Assembly (NCBI RefSeq): GCF_900142575.1
Contig: NZ_FRBI01000041.1
Coordinates: 1-42,655, forward strand
Source of the DNA: Actinacidiphila paucisporea
GTDB taxonomy: Bacteria; Actinomycetota; Actinomycetes; Streptomycetales; Streptomycetaceae
DNA length: 42,655 nucleotides
Reading direction: 5' to 3'
Under the pieces are notes generated by a model. That model worked only from the letters and a program-made list of their open reading frames with translations, did no database searches and was not told the DNA's origin. The position numbers were made by a program, and so were the translations under genes. This document shows, piece by piece, positions 31,119 through 38,691 of the stretch; the first letter of the stretch is position 1; each line of letters opens with the position of its first letter.

Positions 31119-31328
31119 TCACCCTGTGTGGCGGCGGAAGAAGTCGTGCAGCAGGTTCGCCAGTTCGCTTTCGACCTCCGGCTTGCCGAGCCGCTTGGCC
31201 TTCTTGGCGACGGTTCGGCAGGCGTCGTACCAGACCGCGACGACCGCCTCCGGGGTCCTCGCGTCGGCCACTTTCTGGTTCCAGAAGTTCGCCTGGTTCT
31301 GCCTGCTGCGGTTCGGATCAGCGGCCAT
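31119..31328 (-). CDS. Small conserved protein
   Basis: 69 residues from ATG 31328; the upstream stop and this start overlap as TGATG, so the two are coupled. Helical and basic (NRSRQNQANFWNQKVADART, WYDACRTVAKKAKRLGKPEV, ESELANLLHDFFRRHTG). Unknown family, part of the transfer block. Confidence 0.65.
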   Translation of the reverse strand: MAADPNRSRQNQANFWNQKVADARTPEAVVAVWYDACRTVAKKAKRLGKPEVESELANLLHDFFRRHTG

Positions 31329-31888
31329 CAGCGGCCCTCCTTCGGGGCCTTCGGGATGAAGTCGGCGATGCTCTGCTGCTGGGTCTCGCCGCCGGCCGCC
31401 ACCGGGTACGGGAACGACTGGGAGGGCAGGAACTGCGGGCCCGTCTGGGTCTGCTGCGAAGCGCCGGGGAGCTGCCCGCCGAACACGCCTGCGGACTTGT
31501 GCAGGGACTTGGCGACTCTGTCGCCGGCGCCGGACTGCAACTGCCGGCCCTTGCGCTCCGCCTTGCGCAGCGCGGCCCGCTCCCGCCGGTCCGGGAGCTC
31601 CAGGACGTGGTTGACGTACGCCGCGTACAGGGCCTCGCTGCTGGAGGCGGCCCGGCGGGAGGCGCGCTCCATCCGCTTGAGCTTCCGGGACACCTTGCGG
31701 GCCCTGTGACGTGCGGAAATACTCCAGTTCCCGACGGCGCGGTCTCCGTCGATCGGGGTCTGCTCCAGGCGGCGCCGGACGATGTCGGAGAGCTGGGCGT
31801 ACTGGGTGGCGTCGGTCAGATGCTGGTCGCGCTGGGCGTCGGTGAACGCCCGCAGCCCCGCATCGGTGAACAGCGCGTTGATGTCCAT
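31328..31888 (-). CDS. Conserved hypothetical protein of the transfer block
   Basis: 186 residues from ATG 31888 (AAGGACC upstream). MDINALFTDAGLRAFTDAQR, then YAQLSDIVRRRLEQTPIDGD, then a strongly basic helical section (HRARKVSRKLKRMERASRRA) and a Gln/Pro/Gly-rich tail (QTQTGPQFLPSQSFPYPV). The arrangement suggests a small helical DNA- or protein-binding factor. No known domain recognised. Confidence 0.65.
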   Translation of the reverse strand: MDINALFTDAGLRAFTDAQRDQHLTDATQYAQLSDIVRRRLEQTPIDGDRAVGNWSISARHRARKVSRKLKRMERASRRAASSSEALYAAYVNHVLELPDRRERAALRKAERKGRQLQSGAGDRVAKSLHKSAGVFGGQLPGASQQTQTGPQFLPSQSFPYPVAAGGETQQQSIADFIPKAPKEGR

Positions 31889-31995
31889 GGGGTCCTTCCT
31901 GATATCGGGGTGCGTGGGTACGCGGTGACCGGTCTGCCGGCCGTGGCCGTCACCGGCCGCGCCCGCTGGCTGCGAGCGCGGTCCGGTGGCGACCA

Positions 31996-32437
31996 TGAGC
32001 GGCAGGATGATCGGGTGCGGTGAGCGCTCGCGCTCACCGGCGGCGGGCGCTCGGTGAGCGTCAGGCGGCGTCGTTCTCCGCCTGAGCGCGCAGCCGCTGA
32101 GCGGTCGGGCGGGACATGTCCGGCTCGGCGAGCCCGGCCTTGACGAGCGCGCTGACGATCTCCGTCCACTCTGGGCGCCGCTGGAGCTCAGCGCGCAGGA
32201 CGCGGACGGCGGTCACCCGGCGCTCGGTAAGCGCGGCGGCCTCGGTGCGTGAGCGTCCGGCATCCGCTCGCCCGGCGCTCGCGCTCGCCGACTCGCGCTC
32301 ACCCTCGTGAGCGCCTGCGGTGAGCGCCCTGCGCTCACGCTCACCGTGAGCGCGGCCGGAGTTGAGCGCGGGCGCGCTCGCGCTCACGTCGCCGTGAGCG
32401 TCCAACGTGTTCGTGTCGGCCCGCTCGATCGTGAGCG
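31996..32437. repeat. Cluster of GTGAGCG repeats, candidate transfer (clt) or other DNA signal
   Basis: Within 442 bases TGAGCG occurs 12 times on the plus strand (31996, 32021, 32055, 32083, 32098, 32250, 32308, 32321, 32347, 32363, 32395, 32432) and 5 times on the minus strand (CGCTCA at 32031, 32296, 32332, 32338, 32381); 13 of the 17 are the 7-mer GTGAGCG. At this GC content well under one is expected. Copies fall in several codon frames of the gene at 32061 and in the non-coding bases beyond its stop, so the DNA itself seems selected. TraB proteins read short plasmid-specific repeats, which makes this a candidate. Confidence 0.75.
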
Positions 32438-34169
32438 TGTCCGCGCCCTCATCCGGCCCGGCCGAGTCGGTCGCGGGGGCGAGCGTGTCGGCCAGGGCCG
32501 CCGGGGCGGACCCCAACTTGAGCGCCATCCGCAGATCGAGCGGAGCCTTGCTGCGCCACCGCCAGCCGTACTTCTCGCGCAGCTGAGCGCGCAGCACGGT
32601 GCGCTCCTGGAGGCGGGTCAGGCCTTCGTCGTAGGAGGTGATCTCCCACAGGATCATCCGCCGACGCAGCCGCGCGGTGGAGACCGGCGCCAGCACCCAG
32701 CGGGAACGGCGGACCGACTCCATGCGGACCTTGCCGGTGACCGCGCCGATCCGCGTGGCGTAGATGTGGGAGGCGATCTCGGAGAACACCACCCACAGCA
32801 GCGTCAGCGCGGCGTGCCCGATCCGGCCGGCGGTGCTGTGCGAGGCCGACCAGTTGAGGTAGACCGTCGCGGCGGTCAGCACCCGAGGCACCCACCGGAC
32901 CCACCGCAGCTCCATGTCCATCCGGATCAGCAGCAGTCCCGCGCCGGTGAACGCCGGGATGCTGACGTCGATGCCGACCGGCAGCAGCCACGGCCAGTCC
33001 CAGCCCCACCCGCGCGCTGCGGTCTCCAGAGCGGTGTAGGAGGACAGCAGGCCGAGCGTGGACACGGTCGCGGCCGCCACGACGACGACCAGGACCAAGA
33101 CCAGCTCCCGGCCGGACAGCGCCGGAACACCGGTGCCGGCGGCGGCCTCTTCCCTTGCCTTGCGGCGGATCTCCTTGCGCCGGGCGCGCTGCACGGTCCG
33201 CTCGGTCGCCGCGGCGAGGATCCGCTCGGCTTCCTCCCGGTCTCGCCGGGCGGCGATCCGCTCTTCCGCCGCTGCCGCCGCTGCCAACTCGGCATCGGCG
33301 CGGGCCTGCCCGGCGGCGAGCCGGTCGTCGGCGGCGAGGTCCTGCATCCGGGCGGCGTCCCGCTCCGCCAGCGTCCTCACGTTGCCGGCGTCCGTGCGGG
33401 CGTCGGCCAGGGCGCGGTCTGCGTCCTGCCGGATGCCCTTGGCCGCCTGCTCAGCAGAGCTGCGGACCTGCGCGGCGTGCGCGTCGGCCGCCGTCCTGGT
33501 GCGGTCGGCGGCAGTACGGGTGTCGGTGGCCGCGGTGCGGGCCTGCTGCACTACCTGGTCGGCCGCTGCCGTGGCGCGGGCCCGGAGCTCCTGCTCCTGG
33601 CGGCGCGCGTCGGCCAGCACCTGGTCCGCCTGTGCGGTGGCCGCCGTGGTGATCCGGTCGGCGTCGCGCCGGGCGTCGGCCACGATCTGGTCGGCCACGG
33701 CGCGGGCGTCGGCGGTGATGGCGCCGGCCCGGGTGTGCGCATCGGCGAGTGCGTGGTCGACGTCGGCGGCAGCGTCCGCGGCGTTGATGGCGGCCTGCGC
33801 GCGGACCTGGTCGACCGCGGCCTGCGCGCCGGCCAGGATGCGGTCGCGGTCGGCGGCCGCCGCGGCGGTGAGGGTGTCGGCCTCGCCGCGCGCCGCCTCG
33901 AGCAGCTGCTCGGCGCGCGCCTGGCCGTCGGACAGGATGCGCTGCGCGTCGGCGGCGGCCTGCTCGCGCAGGGCGTCCGCGAGGTCTGCGGCGCGGTCGT
34001 TGGCGTCGGCCAGGGCCGGATCGGCCTCCGGCAGGGCCGGGAGTTCGGCGACGGCGGGCTTGTCGGTGGTGTCGGGAGCCGCCGGTGCCGGCGGCGGGGT
34101 CGCGCGGCGCTGGCGCGGCGGCGCGGCCGCGGCCTTCCGGCGGCGGTTGGTGGTGGCGGTCTTGGTCAC
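32061..34169 (-). CDS. Long coiled coil fused to a DUF2637 membrane domain and a C-terminal helix-turn-helix-like tail
   Basis: 702 residues from GTG 34169, with GGAAGGA upstream. A short basic start leads into about 300 residues of Ala/Asp/Arg-rich 11-residue-type coiled coil (AQRILSDGQARAEQLLEAAR, QIVADARRDADRITTAATAQ and on). The DUF2637 membrane domain follows at about 365-480, with four segments (ELVLVLVVVVAAATVSTLGL, PWLLPVGIDVSIPAFTGAGL, YLNWSASHS, IGHAALTLLWVVFSEIASH). After it come basic MILWEITSYDEGLTRLQER, a variable Ser/Ala/Glu section encoded by the GTGAGCG repeats, and a tail resembling a small HTH (AVRVLRAELQRRPEWTEIVS). DUF2637 proteins are Spd-type factors in Streptomyces plasmid spread. 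The coiled coil is unusually long. Confidence 0.8.
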   Translation of the reverse strand: MTKTATTNRRRKAAAAPPRQRRATPPPAPAAPDTTDKPAVAELPALPEADPALADANDRAADLADALREQAAADAQRILSDGQARAEQLLEAARGEADTLTAAAAADRDRILAGAQAAVDQVRAQAAINAADAAADVDHALADAHTRAGAITADARAVADQIVADARRDADRITTAATAQADQVLADARRQEQELRARATAAADQVVQQARTAATDTRTAADRTRTAADAHAAQVRSSAEQAAKGIRQDADRALADARTDAGNVRTLAERDAARMQDLAADDRLAAGQARADAELAAAAAAEERIAARRDREEAERILAAATERTVQRARRKEIRRKAREEAAAGTGVPALSGRELVLVLVVVVAAATVSTLGLLSSYTALETAARGWGWDWPWLLPVGIDVSIPAFTGAGLLLIRMDMELRWVRWVPRVLTAATVYLNWSASHSTAGRIGHAALTLLWVVFSEIASHIYATRIGAVTGKVRMESVRRSRWVLAPVSTARLRRRMILWEITSYDEGLTRLQERTVLRAQLREKYGWRWRSKAPLDLRMALKLGSAPAALADTLAPATDSAGPDEGADTLTIERADTNTLDAHGDVSASAPALNSGRAHGERERRALTAGAHEGERESASASAGRADAGRSRTEAAALTERRVTAVRVLRAELQRRPEWTEIVSALVKAGLAEPDMSRPTAQRLRAQAENDAA

Positions 34170-34193
34170 CGAATGTCCTTCCTGGAACGCGCA

Positions 34194-34221
34194 GCGCCCC
34201 CGGCGACATGGCCGGGGGCGC
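34194..34221 (-). terminator. Perfect hairpin upstream of the DUF2637 gene
   Basis: Eleven-base arms GCGCCCCCGGC and GCCGGGGGCGC around GACATG, 25 bases before the DUF2637 start and beyond the stop of 34304-34690. Terminator or attenuator. Confidence 0.75.
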
Positions 34222-34303
34222 TGGTGGCAAAGGCGGGCGGGTGGCAGGCTGAGCGGTGCGCCCGGCCTCGGCACTCCAATTGCCGAGGGCGGGCGTTCCC
34301 GCG

Positions 34304-34690
34304 TCAGTCCGCGGCGGGAACCTTGGGCTGGCCGGTGTCGGTCCGCAGGGCCTGACGCAGCCAGGCGACGGCGGCCGCGGACATCGCGCCGACGTCGGGC
34401 TCGCTCAGCGGCGCGGTGTCGATGTCGTGCATCGCGTCGACCGGCGGCAGCAGCCGCATGTAGTCGGGGTGGCCGGTCAAGTGGTGCTTGGTCGTCACGT
34501 CGATCAGGTCGTACATCCGGGCACCGGAGTTGACGTTGGTCCAGGACCGCTCCACCTTGCAGACCGTGGTGTGGCCGCTCCGGCCGGTCCAGAACTTCTC
34601 CGCGTCGCGGTACAGGACGATGTCGCCCGCCCTGTAACGGGTGCGCGGGGCGGTGTCCTCGGTGCGCTGCTGGCGCGACTGGTCGGCCAC
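34304..34690 (-). CDS. Conserved hypothetical protein of the transfer block
   Basis: 128 residues from GTG 34690 directly behind GGAGGCGCC. The N-terminal half is a small beta domain (YRAGDIVLYRDAEKFWTGRS, TVCKVERSWTNVNSGARMYD, LIDVTTKHHLTGHPDYMRLL), KOW/SH3-like. The C-terminal half contains VGAMSAAAVAWLRQALRTDT. Unknown family. Confidence 0.65.
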   Translation of the reverse strand: MADQSRQQRTEDTAPRTRYRAGDIVLYRDAEKFWTGRSGHTTVCKVERSWTNVNSGARMYDLIDVTTKHHLTGHPDYMRLLPPVDAMHDIDTAPLSEPDVGAMSAAAVAWLRQALRTDTGQPKVPAAD

Positions 34691-34738
34691 GGCGCCTCCT
34701 TCGGGTTGCGGTTGTCCGGGCTGTCCGGCTCCCCTCTG

Positions 34739-34775
34739 CCCCGTCCGTCCCCGCGTGGTAGCGGGACGGGCGGGG
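34739..34775 (-). terminator. Imperfect GC-rich hairpin after the WhiB unit
   Basis: CCCGTCCGTCCCCGC pairs with GCGGGACGGGCGGGG (a single mismatch) around GTGGTA, 25 bases beyond the stop at 34800. Confidence 0.6.
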
Positions 34776-34799
34776 GAGGCAACCGACAGACGAAGCGGG

Positions 34800-35027
34800 T
34801 CAGTTGATGTGCAGCGGCTCGGTGGCCGGCCGCGTGTGGCGGCCGACCCGGCCGCGGGCGCTGCGCAGAGCGGCGCGCACCGCCCGGCGAACCGGGCGGG
34901 AGGCCCGGGCGCGGGAGACGCGGGCCGCGGGGCGGCGGACGCCGGCGGCGACGAGGACCTCGAAGGAGTCGTAGTCGGCGGCGGTCCAGTCCCGGTACGG
35001 GGCGCGGCGGCGAAGGCTGATCCTCAT
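34800..35027 (-). CDS. Small Arg-rich protein coupled to WhiB
   Basis: 75 residues from ATG 35027, which overlaps the WhiB stop (ATGA). MRISLRRRAPYRDWTAADYD, then SFEVLVAAGVRRPAARVSRA, then a strongly basic tail ending ATEPLHIN. Unrecognised. Coupling to WhiB suggests a related regulatory role. Confidence 0.55.
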   Translation of the reverse strand: MRISLRRRAPYRDWTAADYDSFEVLVAAGVRRPAARVSRARASRPVRRAVRAALRSARGRVGRHTRPATEPLHIN

Positions 35028-35299
35028 GCCGACACCTCCGTGTTCTTCGAACGGTTGGCGGCGCGGTTGCGGGCGGCGCGGCGCCGCATGCTGCGGCGTT
35101 CGTCCTCCGACAGGCCGCCCCACACGCCGTGCTCCTGGCCGCTCTCCAGCGCCCACTGCAGGCAGTGGTCCATCACCGGGCAGCGCCGGCACACGCTCTT
35201 GGCCTCCTCGATCTGCAGCAGCGCGGGGCCCGCGTTGCCGACCGGGAAGAACAGCTCGGGGTCTTCGTCCGTGCACTGTGCCTGGTGTCGCCAATCCAT
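35024..35299 (-). CDS. WhiB-family iron-sulfur transcription factor
   Basis: 91 residues from ATG 35299 (GAGGAGACG upstream). The four cluster cysteines are C9, C37, C40 and C46 (AQCTDEDPELFFP, VCRRCPVMDHCLQWA). GVWGG at 58-62 and the basic tail RRSMRRRAARNRAANRSKN follow. WhiB proteins bind a 4Fe-4S cluster, partner sigma factors and respond to redox or nitric oxide. Plasmid-borne copies are common in actinobacteria. It is the second gene of the minus-strand operon after the GHKL ATPase and probably regulates the host or the transfer genes. Confidence 0.93.
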   Translation of the reverse strand: MDWRHQAQCTDEDPELFFPVGNAGPALLQIEEAKSVCRRCPVMDHCLQWALESGQEHGVWGGLSEDERRSMRRRAARNRAANRSKNTEVSA

Positions 35300-35426
35300 G
35301 GCGTCTCCTCAGTCGTGATCGTGCGTCAGGAATGTTCGGCGGAGCCGGGGCGGCGGTGATCGCGGCCCTCCGGCGCGACGTGCACGCCATCAACGAGCTG
35401 ACCTCCCGGCCGCCCCGGCCGGTGCG

Positions 35427-35918
35427 CTACTTCGTGTCCGCGACCAGGCGGCAGCGGATCTGCTTGCCGATCGGCGAGCGGTCGACGGTCCAGCCGGGGG
35501 CGAGCAGGTCCAGCAGGACCAGGCCGCGCCCGGACTCCGCCAGGTCGCCGGCGGCGGTGCGGTGCGGCAGCTGGTCCGGGGCCGGGTCGTGCACGGCCAC
35601 CGTGATGCCGTCGCGGTTGCGGTAGACGTCGACGACCAGCGGAACGTCAGTCCCGCAGGCGCGAACCGCGTTGCCGACCAGTTCGGACAGCACCAGTTGC
35701 GCGGCGCCGGTCGACTCGCGGTCGGCGCCGTGGAACTGGAGGACGTCTGCGGTCAGGTGCCGGACCGTGGCCAGGCTGTGCTCGCTGGCGGTGAGGTGCG
35801 CGGTGAATCCGCCCGGCCGGCGGCGCAGGTACAGGCCGGGGATCGAGGCCGGAAGCTCCGGCCCCTGCTCGGTCATCGTTCCCGTGCCGTACGTCGTGGC
35901 GGCGGCCGGCGCGTTCAC
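35427..35918 (-). CDS. GHKL ATPase of the anti-sigma (RsbW/SpoIIAB) type
   Basis: 163 residues from GTG 35918 (GGGCGGAG upstream); ATG 35876 is the other option. SEHSLATVRHLTADVLQFHG, the N-box ELVGNAVRACG, the G1 box VHDPAPDQLPHR and the G2 box ESGRGLVLLDLLAPGW are the Bergerat-fold ATP site. The terminal RCRLVADTK is typical of the short stand-alone Streptomyces proteins of this class, which act as serine kinases or anti-sigma factors. First gene of the minus-strand operon. Partner sigma or anti-anti-sigma factor is not encoded here. Confidence 0.88.
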   Translation of the reverse strand: MNAPAAATTYGTGTMTEQGPELPASIPGLYLRRRPGGFTAHLTASEHSLATVRHLTADVLQFHGADRESTGAAQLVLSELVGNAVRACGTDVPLVVDVYRNRDGITVAVHDPAPDQLPHRTAAGDLAESGRGLVLLDLLAPGWTVDRSPIGKQIRCRLVADTK

Positions 35919-36006
35919 CGTGCTCCGCCCTTCTTGTCCTGCCGGACACGGCGCAGGGCTTCGTCCATGTCCGTGTCGCTGTCCCCGCGCACGATCGGCG
36001 GGGGGG

Positions 36007-36026
36007 GATATCATGATGTACGTCAA
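36007..36026 (-). promoter_or_regulatory. Probable promoter of the minus-strand WhiB/transfer operon
   Basis: On the minus strand TTGACG (36026-36021) is a good -35 hexamer, directly followed by the imperfect palindrome TACATCATGATATC, which lies in the spacer and could be an operator. It is about 100 bases upstream of the GTG at 35918. A -10 hexamer is not clear. Confidence 0.45.
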
Positions 36027-36080
36027 GGTCGCACTCCTACTCGACTCTGCTGATGGGCTGGGGTGGAGTGGCCGACGACA

Positions 36081-36108
36081 AAGGCCCCGGGTTGCCCCCC
36101 GGGGCCTT
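36081..36108. terminator. Strong bidirectional hairpin
   Basis: Perfect arms AAGGCCCCGGG (36081) and CCCGGGGCCTT (ending 36108) around TTGCCC. It insulates the minus-strand operon promoter from the GntR side. Confidence 0.75.
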
Positions 36109-36597
36109 CGCATGTTGCGTGTCGGTCCTGCATCCCCCGCCAGCGCCGCCCCGTGTGGTGCGGGCGGCGAAGACGGGCAGCACAGGAACGGGCTGCGAAA
36201 GCTGCGCGGCACCCAGAAGTGCAGGTGCCGGATCTCCTACTGACGCGGACCGCGGGCACTGTCCGGGGGATCCATCCGGACGTGCGCTAGGCGATCAAGG
36301 TGTGCCGCGTCGTTCTTTAACGTCGTGGGCTGCCGGCCCTCCGAGCTCTCCGCCAGTAATGAGCACCTGACGGGTCAACACTCGTGCCGAGCTGCCATCA
36401 CCAGCAGTAATGGCGCCTTACGACGGGTTTCCACTCACCTCGGGCCGGCATGGTCACTGCCCTCGAACGGTGGTGGATCACGCTATGGAGTTCTCAAACA
36501 ACGGGCGCTTCCTTCCGCTCGCCGTGAGACGGCGTCCGGTGCGACTGGTAATCACCTGGCCGCTCTGCGCGATCTGGCGATGACCCCAGTGAAGCAA
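36109..36597. other. Intergenic region without a supported gene
   Basis: About 490 bases of lower GC than the neighbours between the hairpin and the GntR operators. No convincing frame, repeat or RNA hairpin beyond chance is visible. Confidence 0.45.
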
Positions 36598-36633
36598 ATC
36601 TCTATAGTGAGGTCAATAGCTCTATAGAGAGAC
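36598..36633 (+). promoter_or_regulatory. Two GntR operator half-sites or sites
   Basis: ATCTCTATAGTGAGGTC begins at 36598 and TAGCTCTATAGAGAGAC at 36617-36633. The core CTCTATAGAG is palindromic. A third copy lies at 36696. Confidence 0.7.
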
Positions 36634-36695
36634 ATGGGCTAGAGTCGCAACACCTTCGGGTGGTGCCGCCGACGAACCGTGGCGCCCGTACGATC

Positions 36696-36711
36696 GGCTC
36701 TATAGAGAGAC
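36696..36711 (+). promoter_or_regulatory. Third GntR operator, next to the gntR start
   Basis: GGCTCTATAGAGAGAC, 11 bases before the ATG at 36722. Identical to the 36617 copy over 14 bases. Position over the ribosome site or start implies autorepression. Confidence 0.75.
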
Positions 36712-36721
36712 AGGGAGATCC

Positions 36722-37474
36722 ATGAGCCACGAGCCGGCCCGGCCGAAGTACCAGCGCATCGCGGACGACCTGCGAGCCTCGATCGACCGCGGGGAGTATC
36801 AGCCCGGTGATCGACTGCCTGGCGAGAACTCGCTGGCAGCTGACTTCGGCGTAGCCCCACTCACGGTCAGGCAAGCTCTTGGGCTGCTGAGGGCTGAGGG
36901 GCTCGTCGACTCCCGCAAAGGCTCGGGCGTGTTCGTCCAGTCGTTCCGGCCGATCAGGCGTCGTGGCATTCACCGCTTGAGGCGCGACGGCTGGGGTTCT
37001 GGGCAAACCATCTGGTCGGCCGACGATGACCGTTCGCCGGACGTCGACCAGATCAACGTTCACGAGGACGTCGCGCCGCCGGAACACATCGCTCGCGTCC
37101 TGGGGCTGGCCGACGAAGAGACAAGTTGCGTCCGAGGTCGCCGCTACTCGATGGACGGCCGGCCAGTCATGCTTGCCACCTCGTATCTGCCTCAGACGCT
37201 GGTCGCTGGCTCCCCAATCACGCAGGCCGAAACGGGACCAGGCGGGATCTACGCAAGGCTCGCCGATCTTGGCCACGAGCCCGTCCGGTTCCGAGAGGAG
37301 ATCCGCAGTCGCATGCCCACGGGAGAGGAAGCTGCTCGTCTTTCGATTCCTGCGGACAGGACCGTGCTCAAGCTCGTGCGAACAGCCTTCGACGCTGAGG
37401 GTCGGGTGGTCGAGATCAACGACATGACCTTGGACTCTGCCGCGTACGTCCTGGACTATGAGTTCGATGCCTAA
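36722..37474 (+). CDS. GntR/UTRA-family regulator (KorSA/TraR-like)
   Basis: 250 residues from ATG 36722, with CAGGGAG upstream. Residues 1-75 are a GntR winged helix (YQRIADDLRASIDRGEYQPG, LPGENSLAADFGVAPLTVRQ, then GLVDSRKGSGVFVQS). After a linker, residues 100-245 form a UTRA ligand-binding domain (ARVLGLADEETSCVRGRRYS, MDGRPVMLATSYLP, REEIRSRMPTGEEAARLSIP, then VLKLVRTAFDAEGRVVEIND). Relatives repress transfer or excision genes of Streptomyces plasmids (KorSA in pSAM2). Three CTCTATAG operators precede the gene, indicating autoregulation; none is seen in front of traB. Confidence 0.88.
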   Translation: MSHEPARPKYQRIADDLRASIDRGEYQPGDRLPGENSLAADFGVAPLTVRQALGLLRAEGLVDSRKGSGVFVQSFRPIRRRGIHRLRRDGWGSGQTIWSADDDRSPDVDQINVHEDVAPPEHIARVLGLADEETSCVRGRRYSMDGRPVMLATSYLPQTLVAGSPITQAETGPGGIYARLADLGHEPVRFREEIRSRMPTGEEAARLSIPADRTVLKLVRTAFDAEGRVVEINDMTLDSAAYVLDYEFDA

Positions 37475-37640
37475 GAACTCGGACTTATGCATCTCGCCCC
37501 CTCTGACCGGTGGTCTTGTGGGGGCAATCACAGTGGCCAGTCTGCGAAATCAACATCACGTCGGCCTGTCGAAGCTCGTCCACGTCCGCGTTCACACGTT
37601 TTCAACATCCGCGTACACACGACTTTTTGGCGCCTGGACC

Positions 37641-37646
37641 TAGGCT
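37641..37646 (+). promoter_or_regulatory. Leaderless-type -10 element before the XRE-kinase gene
   Basis: TAGGCT fits the actinobacterial TANNNT -10 and ends 7 bases before ATG 37654, the spacing expected when the transcript starts at the first base of the codon. No ribosome site precedes that ATG, though GGAGG would serve the GTG at 37675. Confidence 0.5.
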
Positions 37647-37653
37647 CCCGACC

Positions 37654-38691
37654 ATGTCGATGGAGGCTCAGAGGGTGGGAAAGCACCACGTTGGGTGGCG
37701 GCCCGAACGGCTGCGGGAGATCCGCGAGGCACACGGCCTGACCCTGGAACAGGCTGGCGAGCGACTCCGGGAGGTCGCCGAACGAGCGGGCCTCAAGGGC
37801 GTGCCGGCAGCCAATCCTCAGACGCTGTGGCAGCACGAGCAGGGCGAGGTGTTCCCAGGTCCGCACTACCGTCGGGCGTACGCGCTGCTGTATCGCGCGA
37901 CGGACTCCGAGCTGGGGTTCCGCAACAGCCTGCCCGGCGAAGACATCCGTTACCCGCTGACGCCGACGGACGACCAGCGCAACGGCGCCCACGTCCTCGC
38001 GGTGGAGCGGGCTGTCCACCGGATCGCGCCCGGCCATGGGGCGACTGATCACCACATGGCGCTGCAGCAGCGGATCATCGACGCATGGCGGCGCCGCCAC
38101 ACCGGCGGCGATCCGCACCGCCCGTCGGTGGTGCTGGTCGGCGGCTACGCCGGCAGCGGGAAGACGGAGTTCGCGCGGTTCGTCACGCAGCTGACGGGGT
38201 GGCCTCTACTGGACAAGGACCCGCTGACCCGCCCACTGGTGGAGCAGCTGCTGATAGCGCTCGGGGGCGACGCCAACGACCGGCACACCGAGCTGTACCG
38301 CGAGCGCGTGCGGCCGGTGGAGTACGACTGCCTGATGCAGGCGGCGTGGGCGAACATCAACTGCGGGATTTCCACAGTGCTCACCGCGCCATTCATCGCG
38401 GAAATGACCGATGAAGCGTGGATGCAGCGCCTGGTCAACAAGTGCGCGGCGGTCGGCGTGGACGTCGCGCCGATCTGGGTGCAGTGCGACGTCGACTCGA
38501 TGCGCGAGTACATCAACTTCCGGTCCGCGGCACGGGACGCCTGGAAGCTGCAGCGGTGGGAGGAGTACATCGCCACCGTCGACCTGGAGCTGCGGCCGGC
38601 GGTGCCCCACATGGTGGTCGACAACCGCCTTGGCACGGCCATCTCGCTTGCTGACCAGGCGCGGCATGCGATCGGGGCGGTGCACGCGTGA
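37654..38691 (+). CDS. XRE helix-turn-helix fused to a P-loop kinase
   Basis: 345 residues from ATG 37654 (or 338 from GTG 37675). Residues 12-65 are an XRE-type domain (RPERLREIREAHGLTLEQAG, NPQTLWQHEQGEVFPG). Then from about 150 a kinase with P-loop GGYAGSGKTEFARF, LLDKDPLTRP (substrate Asp/Lys), and a lid containing VQCDVDSMREYINFRSAARD (R-x-x-R-D-x-W-K). The kinase half resembles small-substrate or zeta-type P-loop phosphotransferases. The domain fusion suggests a kinase whose gene or product senses and regulates its own expression. The stop overlaps the next start (GTGA). Confidence 0.78.
   Translation: MSMEAQRVGKHHVGWRPERLREIREAHGLTLEQAGERLREVAERAGLKGVPAANPQTLWQHEQGEVFPGPHYRRAYALLYRATDSELGFRNSLPGEDIRYPLTPTDDQRNGAHVLAVERAVHRIAPGHGATDHHMALQQRIIDAWRRRHTGGDPHRPSVVLVGGYAGSGKTEFARFVTQLTGWPLLDKDPLTRPLVEQLLIALGGDANDRHTELYRERVRPVEYDCLMQAAWANINCGISTVLTAPFIAEMTDEAWMQRLVNKCAAVGVDVAPIWVQCDVDSMREYINFRSAARDAWKLQRWEEYIATVDLELRPAVPHMVVDNRLGTAISLADQARHAIGAVHA

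Noticed and set aside
32307..34355. 682-residue plus-strand frame
   Set aside because: Antisense shadow of the DUF2637 gene; Gly/Arg-rich with no features.
35330..35426. Short plus-strand frame with VIAALRRDVHAINELTSRPP
   Set aside because: Reads sensibly for about 30 residues but runs into the antisense of the GHKL gene; no ribosome site of its own.
36001..36030. Tentative CRISPR- or riboswitch-like element near ATATCATGATGTA
   Set aside because: No repeated units and no extended RNA fold; a promoter/operator explains it better.
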